64,000 bases of DNA from JBQTIM01 sp052388135 (GTDB lineage Bacteria; Elusimicrobiota; Elusimicrobia; FEN-1173), in NCBI GenBank assembly GCA_052388135.1, contig JBQTIM010000069.1:1-64000 (forward strand). The letters run 5' to 3'. The stretch's first letter is position 1, and every line of letters begins with the position of its first letter. Positions 1 through 8,600 of this stretch are shown here, in pieces. The notes beneath the pieces were generated by a model. It was not told the origin of the DNA and did no database searches. It was given only the letters and a program-made list of their open reading frames with translations. The position numbers were made by a program, and so were the translations under genes.

Positions 1-3000
1 TCCGGCCTGGCCCTGCGCCAAAGAACCACCGCCGTGGAAAACGGCCGCTCCACCGTCACCGAAACCACCGCCGACAACGTTTACGACGCCCAGGGCCGCC
101 TCACGCAAACCGCCACGCGCCTCACGCCGCCCGAGGGCCTCCCCACCGAATCGGTGTGGAAAGCCCTCTCCCTGGACGCCCGCGGCCGCGCCCTCCGCTT
201 TGAGCGCACGTCCGTCCTGGCCGGCCTGACCACCGTGGAGACGTCTTTGGAGGACGCCGTCTACGACGAGCAGGGCCGCCTCCTCAATCAAAAAACGCGG
301 GTGCGGAAATCCGCCGCCGGCGAAGAAACCCAGGAGCACGCGGAGGAATCCCGCCCCCTGGCCTACGACCTCTTCGGCCGCATCGCCGAAGGCGAAACCA
401 TCACCACGAAGAACCTGCCCGGCGGCGTCGTGCAAACCAACGCCGACCGCGCCGCCTACGTCTACGACGCCCGGGGCCGGGCCGTGAACACCGTCATCAA
501 CGGCACGGAAACCATCGCGGCCGGCGGCGAGACGCGCGTGAAGCACTATGGCTCCGCCCAGGACACCCTGGCCTTCGACCGCAACAACCGGCCCGTCCGC
601 GTGCGAAGCCTTTCCACCGCCGCCGGCGGTCCCAACACGGAGCGCATTTCCCTGGACGACATCCGCTACGACGACCGCGGCCGCGTCGTCGGCTCCCGCG
701 ACGTCGTGCGCGAGTTCGGCGCCGCCGCCGACGGCTCTTTCCTCGACAAATACACCACCCACACCCTTTCCGCCGTCACCTACGACGCTTTCGACCGCCG
801 CACCGGCTACACCAACTCCATCCGCGACAACGGCCTGGTGGTCACCCAGCGGGTCTTCGGCCTCCGCTACGACGCCGCCGGCCGCCTGCTGGAAAGCCGC
901 ACGGACACCCTGGAAACCTCGGCCGACCCGTCCATCGCCTACCGCCGCGCCAGCGAAACCGTCCAGACCGGCATGGCCTACGACGCCTTCGGCAACCTGC
1001 TGGACTACGTAAAAACAGTCACTGAAGGGGAGCTCATCACCGTCCACAAGCCCGTCTTCCTCCGCTACGACGAGCAAGGCCGCGCCGAGGCCCTCCTGGA
1101 ACGCGTCACCGACAACCGCGGCCGGGACCAAATCACCGGCGGGCTGGAAATGTCCTACAACAGCCTGGGCCAAATGGTCCGCGGCCGGCAAATTGAGGTC
1201 AAAGGCTCGACCGCGGCCCTCGAGGACCCCGGCAAACTTCAAGATTTAGTCCGCGCCCTGGCCGCCGGCCAAATGGAATCCTACGGAGCCGGCCAACTGG
1301 TCGAATCCCTGGGCCTGGAGTCCATCTCTTCCCGCCTTTCCCTGGAAGACAACCGCTACGACAAGCACGGCCGCCTGATTTTCTCCCGCGTCAGCCAGGA
1401 CCAAGCCGCCTTCAACCCCGACCCCAAATCCGAGAGCAAGAGTTACAAGACCCAAGAAGAAGCCGAAGCCGCCAAGCGCGACCTGGAAGCCCGCGGCTAC
1501 ACGGTTGAAATGCAAGTCCACTGGGCCACCGAAAGGAAGCGCGCCGCCGGGAAGTCAAAATGGGGCAAGACCAGATGGAAAGACATCAACGTCGTGGCCG
1601 GCGTCACTCTGCACACCGTCGAGCCCGACTACATGCAGACCCATTCCGAATCCACCACCCACATCCTGGCCTTCGACACCCTCAACCGCGCCATCCGCCA
1701 GACCGTGGACACCGCCCTGGGCGACGTCTTCACCCAGGAGCTCCAAAGCCTTTCCTACGACGCCGCCGGCCGCCTGGCCCGCCTGGAGAAAGCCGTCACC
1801 GAAACACAAACCATCCACCGCACCATCGTCCGTTTGGCGGCGACGCCCGGCACCCGTTTCTGGCGCCGTCTTCCCTGGGCGAAACGTTTCGTCACCTCGG
1901 TGGAAACCACCACCATCACGAAGTCCTTCCAACAAACTCAGGAATTCGAATACGACGCCGGCGGCAACGTCACCCGCGAATCCTTCCGCACCTACCGGGA
2001 CTCTTCCGCCATGCTTCGCGACGTCACCACCGTCAACGACAACATCCAATACAACGCCCAGGGCCAGCGCGTCGCCTGGCGCGAGACCGTCCACTCCACC
2101 GCCGCTCCCGGCAAGCACGACGTGCGGCAAATCAGCAACGCCACCTACAACGCCCTCGGCCAGCTCCGCACCTACGACCACGCCGTCTACGAACAATCCG
2201 GCGGCCAGAACACCTGGCTCTACTCCGAAAGCGTCGTCAACTCTTATGACAACCAGGGCCGCCTCAGCCTCACATCCGCCGACCGCACCTGGGGCGACTA
2301 CGGCGGCGGAGGAATCCAGGGCCTCGACGACGAATGGAAGAACGGCTCCGCCAAGGTCGTCACCGCCTACACCTATTACGGCAACAGCAACCTCATGTCC
2401 GGCGTGCACGTCAACGCCTCGGGTTCCGGCAAACATTCCAATGGAGAGGTCCAGGCCAGGGGCATCCGGCTCGAATACGCCCAATCCAAAATCAAATACG
2501 ACAGCCAGGGCCGCGTCACCGGCTACACCCAAAAAGTCACGCAGGTAGAGCATTACAACTACCAGAAATCCGTCCGCTCCGGCATTCGCAAGAAAAACCG
2601 CGGCGGCGCCAAAACCGAAGCCGTCACCACCACCACCGTGGTGTCCGACATCCAATACGACGACTACGGCCGCCAAACCCACAGCGTTTCCGAAAGCCAA
2701 AGGAACGACTTCAACAAAACCTGGAGCCGCACCGAAACCTTCACCCGTACCTTCGATTCCATGGGCCGCGCCCTGCTGGTGGAGCGCCACAGCCAATCCC
2801 GCCAAGACCTGGGTCTGGGCACCACCATCACCTCCGGCAGCCACGTCCGCGAAACCCAAGCCTACGACGCCGCCGGCAACCTCGACCGCACCCGCGTCCA
2901 AACCCAAGTCGTCTCCCAATGGCAAAGCGTCAAAGACAGCTCCAACTTCACCAAGGTCATGAAAGCCGTGGACATAGCGGTGGTAGTGGCGGGCGTTATC

Positions 3001-5316
3001 GCCACGGTGATGACCGGCGGCGGCGCGGCCCCTTTCGTTGCCGCCTTCCAGGGCGCTTATCAAGGCGCCCGCCAGGGCATCAGCATCAACGATTTCGAAG
3101 CCAACCCCGACCGCCAGCAAGCGCGCGCCAGCCGCATGCTGGCGGTGCAGACGGTGGCCTCCATTTACATGGGGGGTGCCGGTCCCAATCTTTCCCCCGT
3201 CAAATACGTGGCTGTGAAGACGTTGATCGCGGTCGGTTCTGCGGCGGCCGCCGGCGCCGATGGAAAGACCATCGCCCAAGTAGCCGCCCTCAGCATCGCC
3301 AGCGGGCTTTTGGAAGGTGGAGGCAATTCCCGAGGCTCCAGCATGGGCCTCTTGGATGCCCTTCAATCCAAAGCCGTGCTTGGAACCCTCGTCAGCCAGA
3401 TCGGTATGAATTACGGCAAAGAGAAACAACGCACCACCTGGCTTGTGCTGGGGAGCGCCGTTCAAAGCTCCGGCGACGAGGGCAACGCCGGCGTCAACGC
3501 CTCCCTGGGCATGGCTAAAACCTACTTGTTGCAGCTATACGCCAAAGCCGACGACGGCTCCGGCCGCACCGACCGCGACCGCCTCCGCCAAGGCCTCGTC
3601 CACTCCGCCCGCGGCGAGCTTCTGGGCAGCGCCTTGAATATCGCCATGCAAGGCATAAGAACGATTTTCAACGAAATCTCGATTTCCATAAAGGCGGTGA
3701 CAGCGAATGACAAGATGCAAACTCCTAGCAGCGCTTCTCCTCTCCCTGGGCCTTCTGGGCATGGGACGGGTGAACAAGGACTTAACTTCGGATCCCGAGT
3801 TCAGCCAATTGGTAGGGAAGCATTACAGAACAAAGGTGGATTTGGGAATATTTCGCTTCCGGGGTCTGCAGGGTATGGTGATGAAGCCATTCGGGAGGTC
3901 CCCTTTGCCCGATCGGGAAGCCGTAAAGCAATTTCCGCATCCGCACGACGACTTGATAGTGCTGGGAATCTTGCCAAAGATGGCGGAGTTCAGAGTGGTG
4001 GAAGTGAGAGAAGAGGGATCAAAGAACATGACGTTCGTGCGACATTACGTCGAGATCACCGAGGACCCGGGGTCGCAATGGGTGGGGAAGAAAATATACG
4101 CGGCAATAACCACCTCCTCACTGCGGCCGGAATTCAAGACGGAGTACGTGGAAGAGCTGTCGACGACGCCATAGCACTTGCAGATAATCGTTTATCACCC
4201 GAAGAGAACTCGTTTAAGATGTCTATTGGCCTGGGGGGGGCTTTAGCATCTGCCATAGCCTTCCCCGTCGCTCTTATTACTGGTGTTCTTAAAATGGTGG
4301 TTGCTCTGCCCGGCAAGATTCTTGGCCTGCCTTATCAGCTCTCGCTTGCGAAGTCTTCCTTGGCCGGAGAAATTTTTACGCTCCTTTCTGGAGATGTCTT
4401 TGATAGGCAGCCAGACACGGTTTTTGATTCGAGGTTCGGCAAACCTGCCGTGATAAGCATAAACGGCATGAAGAATAACGAAAGCCATGGCATGGACATG
4501 CAGGAGTCCGTAATGGAGGCCTTCGGCGTTGAAAAAATGACGCGCATCGCGAATAACACCCACTGGTTGGGTCTGGGGGATATTCTCCAAATGGTGGGTC
4601 ACGAACTCTTCAGCGGGTTCGACAAGCCGGCCGTTAATGCGGCTGTGGCCATTCGGCAGGGCATCGAAGAAAAAGGCGAAGTCTACGTGGTGGCCCACAG
4701 CCAAGGAACAGCCATATTCGCCATGGCCTTGCGGATGCTCACCAAGGAAGAGCGCTCCAAAATCCACTATTACGGCGCCGGGTCGGAATGGTTCATAGAC
4801 GCCGAAAAAGAAGGTATAGCCAGCGCCCGGAATGTCTGGAACAGCCAGGACAAAATCCCGCGCATCAGCAACGATATAAATCCCATGGGATACATAAGAG
4901 GGCGAGGGCTCAGGGGTTGGGAAAAGGGAGGTGCCGGCGTCACCTCTTGGGCGCGTATCAACGAGGACAAAGACGGCAACAACCACCATTTCTTGACTTA
5001 TTACCAAAAAGACATGCAGGCTTGGGCTGCTGGAAAAACTTCTGAGTTAGAGAGAAGCTATGCGACAAAAGACGGTAACCCGTTCTTAAAGGCAGGGGCA
5101 AATGGCCAGATGGAAATGGTTCGCAATGGTTCTGTTGTCGCTGGGAACGCTTGGCATGGGACGGGTGGACAAAAATTTGAGCGAGGTGAAGCCCTACTCG
5201 TTAGTCATGGGCAAGCGGTTCATCAGCAAAGTGGAAACCGCGATATTCCATTTTCAAGGGGAAAGAAAACTATTGATGGACCTGTTCGGAAGGTCGCCCC
5301 TTCCCGATCGGGATGA
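1..5316 (+). CDS. Rhs/YD-repeat giant protein with C-terminal lipase-like toxin module (5' partial)
   Basis: The frame is open from base 1, so the gene starts upstream; residues here are numbered from the GTG at 34. Residues 1 to about 970 carry roughly 22 YD repeats of the type YDxxGRL (for example YDAAGRLLES), which in Rhs/Tc proteins form a shell around a toxic C-terminus. Residues 980-1225 are Ala/Gly-rich and hydrophobic, like a pre-toxin segment. Residues 1225-1380 are low-complexity because the DNA there encodes another protein in frame 2 (3707-4174). Residues 1400-1680 look like an alpha/beta hydrolase: AHSQG nucleophile elbow (Ser about 1556), DKIPRIS (possible Asp) and NNHHFLTYY (possible His). 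The last 72 residues overlap the start of the 5102 gene. Family knowledge suggests an antibacterial lipase effector; that role is inferred. Confidence 0.85.
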   Translation, partial: SGLALRQRTTAVENGRSTVTETTADNVYDAQGRLTQTATRLTPPEGLPTESVWKALSLDARGRALRFERTSVLAGLTTVETSLEDAVYDEQGRLLNQKTRVRKSAAGEETQEHAEESRPLAYDLFGRIAEGETITTKNLPGGVVQTNADRAAYVYDARGRAVNTVINGTETIAAGGETRVKHYGSAQDTLAFDRNNRPVRVRSLSTAAGGPNTERISLDDIRYDDRGRVVGSRDVVREFGAAADGSFLDKYTTHTLSAVTYDAFDRRTGYTNSIRDNGLVVTQRVFGLRYDAAGRLLESRTDTLETSADPSIAYRRASETVQTGMAYDAFGNLLDYVKTVTEGELITVHKPVFLRYDEQGRAEALLERVTDNRGRDQITGGLEMSYNSLGQMVRGRQIEVKGSTAALEDPGKLQDLVRALAAGQMESYGAGQLVESLGLESISSRLSLEDNRYDKHGRLIFSRVSQDQAAFNPDPKSESKSYKTQEEAEAAKRDLEARGYTVEMQVHWATERKRAAGKSKWGKTRWKDINVVAGVTLHTVEPDYMQTHSESTTHILAFDTLNRAIRQTVDTALGDVFTQELQSLSYDAAGRLARLEKAVTETQTIHRTIVRLAATPGTRFWRRLPWAKRFVTSVETTTITKSFQQTQEFEYDAGGNVTRESFRTYRDSSAMLRDVTTVNDNIQYNAQGQRVAWRETVHSTAAPGKHDVRQISNATYNALGQLRTYDHAVYEQSGGQNTWLYSESVVNSYDNQGRLSLTSADRTWGDYGGGGIQGLDDEWKNGSAKVVTAYTYYGNSNLMSGVHVNASGSGKHSNGEVQARGIRLEYAQSKIKYDSQGRVTGYTQKVTQVEHYNYQKSVRSGIRKKNRGGAKTEAVTTTTVVSDIQYDDYGRQTHSVSESQRNDFNKTWSRTETFTRTFDSMGRALLVERHSQSRQDLGLGTTITSGSHVRETQAYDAAGNLDRTRVQTQVVSQWQSVKDSSNFTKVMKAVDIAVVVAGVIATVMTGGGAAPFVAAFQGAYQGARQGISINDFEANPDRQQARASRMLAVQTVASIYMGGAGPNLSPVKYVAVKTLIAVGSAAAAGADGKTIAQVAALSIASGLLEGGGNSRGSSMGLLDALQSKAVLGTLVSQIGMNYGKEKQRTTWLVLGSAVQSSGDEGNAGVNASLGMAKTYLLQLYAKADDGSGRTDRDRLRQGLVHSARGELLGSALNIAMQGIRTIFNEISISIKAVTANDKMQTPSSASPLPGPSGHGTGEQGLNFGSRVQPIGREALQNKGGFGNISLPGSAGYGDEAIREVPFARSGSRKAISASARRLDSAGNLAKDGGVQSGGSERRGIKEHDVRATLRRDHRGPGVAMGGEENIRGNNHLLTAAGIQDGVRGRAVDDAIALADNRLSPEENSFKMSIGLGGALASAIAFPVALITGVLKMVVALPGKILGLPYQLSLAKSSLAGEIFTLLSGDVFDRQPDTVFDSRFGKPAVISINGMKNNESHGMDMQESVMEAFGVEKMTRIANNTHWLGLGDILQMVGHELFSGFDKPAVNAAVAIRQGIEEKGEVYVVAHSQGTAIFAMALRMLTKEERSKIHYYGAGSEWFIDAEKEGIASARNVWNSQDKIPRISNDINPMGYIRGRGLRGWEKGGAGVTSWARINEDKDGNNHHFLTYYQKDMQAWAAGKTSELERSYATKDGNPFLKAGANGQMEMVRNGSVVAGNAWHGTGGQKFERGEALLVSHGQAVHQQSGNRDIPFSRGKKTIDGPVRKVAPSRSG
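3707..4174 (+). CDS. Small secreted protein embedded in the Rhs gene, paralogue of 5102-5584
   Basis: This 155-residue protein is read in frame 2, wholly inside the Rhs reading frame. It begins with a signal-peptide-like stretch (MTRCKLLAALLLSLGLLGMG), so export to the periplasm or membrane is likely. It aligns along its length with the product of 5102-5584: both share LGMGRV, FGRSPLPDR, WVGK and EYVEEL. Two homologous products in the same frame show that frame 2, not the Rhs frame, is the conserved one here. A G-rich segment (AAAGGCGG) lies upstream of the ATG. Immunity proteins of periplasmic lipase effectors are commonly exported, so an immunity role against the neighbouring lipase module is a reasonable inference. 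I recognise no named family. Confidence 0.72.
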   Translation: MTRCKLLAALLLSLGLLGMGRVNKDLTSDPEFSQLVGKHYRTKVDLGIFRFRGLQGMVMKPFGRSPLPDREAVKQFPHPHDDLIVLGILPKMAEFRVVEVREEGSKNMTFVRHYVEITEDPGSQWVGKKIYAAITTSSLRPEFKTEYVEELSTTP

Positions 5317-5584
5317 GGTGTCGACCTTCCCACATCGTTACGACGACATGATTATCCTGGGAGTGCTTCCGGCGGCCTCGAAATTCAAGATAATCGGGAT
5401 CAGGGAGCAAGGGTCGACCGCCAGCTCTTACACAAATCTATTGGTGGAAATCACGGAATCGAGCAATCCTCACTGGGTAGGCAAGGTGGTTTCGCCCTTA
5501 GGAATGACAACCTACGACCGGCAGACCAACCCGGTTCCCCAGTTCAAGCCCGAATACGTGGAGGAGCTGCCGGCGAAGCCGTAG
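5102..5584 (+). CDS. Small secreted protein after the lipase module, candidate immunity protein
   Basis: The 160-residue product begins with MARWKWFAMVLLSLGTLGMG, a typical export signal without a lipobox cysteine. It is a clear paralogue of the 3707-4174 product, with shared LGMGRV, FGRSPLPDR, DD-IILGVLP, EITE, WVGK and EYVEELP. It starts 215 nt before the Rhs stop codon, in frame 2, immediately downstream of the lipase-like domain, and a weak ribosome site (GGCAGGGG) precedes the ATG. Position directly behind a toxin domain plus export signal is the usual arrangement for a cognate immunity gene; function is inferred from context only. Its coding phase overlaps the next open stretch of frame 1, which restarts at 5605. 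Confidence 0.72.
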   Translation: MARWKWFAMVLLSLGTLGMGRVDKNLSEVKPYSLVMGKRFISKVETAIFHFQGERKLLMDLFGRSPLPDRDEVSTFPHRYDDMIILGVLPAASKFKIIGIREQGSTASSYTNLLVEITESSNPHWVGKVVSPLGMTTYDRQTNPVPQFKPEYVEELPAKP

Positions 5585-5604
5585 CGCCTTCTTCGCGTGG
5601 GTTT

Positions 5605-8600
5605 TTGGCGGGAACCGCCAAGGTTTTTGGACGCATAGCGTCCGCCGTGGGGAATTTCTTTGGGCGTCTGTTTGGAAGGCCGGCGGGGGTTGAAGCGAAG
5701 CCGGAAACCATTCCGGCGGGCGTCTCTCCGCGGGAGTCGTTGTCGGCCCCGGCCCGAACTCTCACGGCCGAGGCTTCCCGGCCTGTTTATGCCGACGGGC
5801 GGGTGTATGACCAGGGGCGGTTCTCTTGGGACGGGGAGGCTTGGCGGCTGGAAGGGCGGGGGCGCGCTCTGGAGAGCGGCTTCAACGGCATTCGCGCGGA
5901 GGACGGCGGACGCCTGCCGGTCATCGTCGAATCGTCGCCGCAGGGAATTCAGGCCATGGGCATGGACTGGGAGGCCCTGGAAGGGCGCCGCCTTCTGGTT
6001 GAAAAACCCACCCGGCTTCCGGGCGCCGGAACCGTGTTCGCGGGTTCCTTCGACGTCAAGAACGGCGGGTTCCAATTTCACGAAGGCAGCCTTTACCGCT
6101 CCGAGGGCGAGCTTCACGCGCGCTTCGTCACGAAACAGAACGGCGAGCTGGCGCACTTCCCCGCCCGCCTGGAGGGCGATTCCTTCAGCCTCATCCTGAC
6201 CGAAACCAAGCTGTCCACGGGGCAAACGGTCGCTTTCGCCGGTTCGCCGCTGACCGGCCGCATCCAGGATGGGCGCGCTTCCTTGAACGCCGGGCCGGCC
6301 GCCGCCCGCGTAAACCTTTCCGATAAGTTCGGCCGAAAGGCCCAGGGCGAGGTGCAGGTGTGGCTGGCGGAAGACGGGCTGAAAATGCGCGGGCTGGTCT
6401 CCGGCCAGACGTCCATCCCCGTTTCCCTGGTGTCCGGGTCTCCCCAAGCGGCGGATTCGGCGGCCGCGGGCGCCGCTCCGTCCGACCTTCCCGCCGGGCG
6501 CTACCGCGTCATGGCCGAGAAGGCGGGCCATTACTTCCTCGAAGGGGAAGTGGCCGTGGCCGAAACCGGCCTGGCGCCCTTCAGCGTCGACACGCTGTTC
6601 CAGATGGCCCGAGGCGTGGGCTATCGCATGGGCGGCGTGGAGTTCCGGCAGGACGACGCCTTGCCGAATCAATTTTTCAAGCTTACGCGCCGGGTGGGAA
6701 TCAGGGCGCCGGAAGGCGGCCGGATGAAAGACCTCTCCACCGGCCACGAAACGATTTTCGGCCCGGCCAACGAGCCCCTCTTTTTCATAAAACCCGATGA
6801 GAACGGAAAGAAGACCGTCCGCTCGGTGCAAGGCCAGGTCCTTCCGGCGGGCGTGCAGACCAACGCGCGCGGCGAAAAAGAGCTGGACGTCATGCTGGGC
6901 CCCGCCCGCCTGCAAGTCTTGCTGGAAACCCAAGACGACAAAACCTCCTACGTTTCCGATAGCCGCTGGCACGCCGCCGGCGACACGACGGCCGCCCACG
7001 ACGGAGTCAACGCCGCCGTCGGCGCCATGACCTTCGACGTGGGCCGCGCGCGCAAAGCCGCCGCGAGCCTCTGGAACCGCGCCGCCGAGGCCCGCGCCCA
7101 GGGCCTCTCCTGGAAAGAAACGGCCGACAGCCTCTGGCAAGAAACCAAAGCCGGCGCCCGGCAGATCTGGAACGAGGACATGGCCGGCCTTCGGCGCACT
7201 CAGCGGCTCGCGGGCCTCTATCTTATGCGGAACGGCATCGGCCTCTTCAAGGCCGGGGTCAACTTCTTCGGCACCAAAAGCATTCCCTATTTCCAGCCCG
7301 TCCCGGTTAACCTCCTCAGGCATGTCCGCTTGAAGGGATCGTCTGAAAGCGTGGTGGACAAAGCCGAAACCTTCCTGGGCGCGGTGCTCCACGAGGCGGA
7401 CAAAAAATACGTCGCGGCCAGGGACCAAGGAAACGAGGAAGTCGGCTTCTACTCCCTGGCCGAGCGCAGAGGCCAGTTCACGGCCCCCCAAATGCTGGCC
7501 CGCGGCGTCGGCCTCGGGGCGGAACAGTTGGGTCAGGGCTTTTTAACCTCTTTCTTCGGCGAAGCCCTTGAGGAATACCGCGGTATGAATTTAGACGAGG
7601 CGGTTCTTAAAGAAATCAACATCGGTTGGGGCGGAATGAAGGAGTTGGCCAAGGGCGCCTTCACCAATTCCTACAAACAGGCCCCGACCGTGGTGGAAGC
7701 CACCAGGCAGGTCACCACATCCGTCGGCGCCATCGGCCTTATGGCCGTGGTCCCCGGTCGCGGTCTCGCGCGCGGATATCGCGCCGCCTCCCGCGTCACG
7801 GGAATCAGGCGCGTTGCCAGCGGGCTCAAAACCATGGCCGCGGACTCCGTACTCGGCGCGGTTGACATGGTCCTACCTCTCCCCATAGGCGTGGACGCCG
7901 GCGACATGGTCCGGGGCGTCGCGGGCGAATACCGGGCCGGCCGGGTCCGCGAAAGCCTGGGGTTGGGAACCAAAGACAACATCCAAGTGCTCACCCGGGA
8001 CGGCCGCTACGTTTACCTGCGCGTCATGGGCGACGACGGCGCCTCCCTGCCGTCCTTGGCGCGCCTGGAGAACCTGGCCCAGCGAGCCGCCGAGAAGAAT
8101 TTCGTGCTGGACTTGGAAATCGCCGGCGGCGAATCCGTGGCCCGGCAGCTTGAGGCGCGTCCGGAATACATGGCCGCCCTCAGCCGGGAAGGCCTGGCCC
8201 GCGTCGGCGATTACACCAACGGCCTGAAAAGCGGCGCCGTCAACCTGCGGTCCGCCGCCGTGGCGGAAGAGATGCGCTTCCGCTCTTTGAGCCTCAAAAA
8301 GGAAACTCAATTTCGCCTGGTCGATTCCGAATTGGCCGCCGGCCGGGCCAGAGAAGCGAAGTTAAAATCACTTGAATCCCAAGGGAATGTGAGGCAAACC
8401 GGTGCCTATCTGGCGGAAGCTAAAAGAAATCTTTCGGGGTGGAAGCGGTGGAAAGTCGGGCTCGCCGAGCTCCGGTGGCGTCGAGCCGAGCGAAGCCTAC
8501 AGAATCTTGAGCGACGCGCGCAAAGAATTGAAGGAAGCCTATCAGATCACGCAAGAGACGGCGGCCATCCACAGGGAGCGGGAGTTGCGCCTCGCACAGG

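Noticed and set aside
5314..5316. TGA as a recoded (selenocysteine) codon joining the two giant frames
   Set aside because: The TGA lies in a region where frame 2 is the conserved phase, no SECIS-like structure was seen, and the flanking frame-1 residues look non-selected.
5605..5650. Signal peptide at the start of the second giant protein
   Set aside because: The N-terminus (VFGRIASAVGNFFGRLFGR) is amphipathic, with no hydrophobic core or cleavage site.
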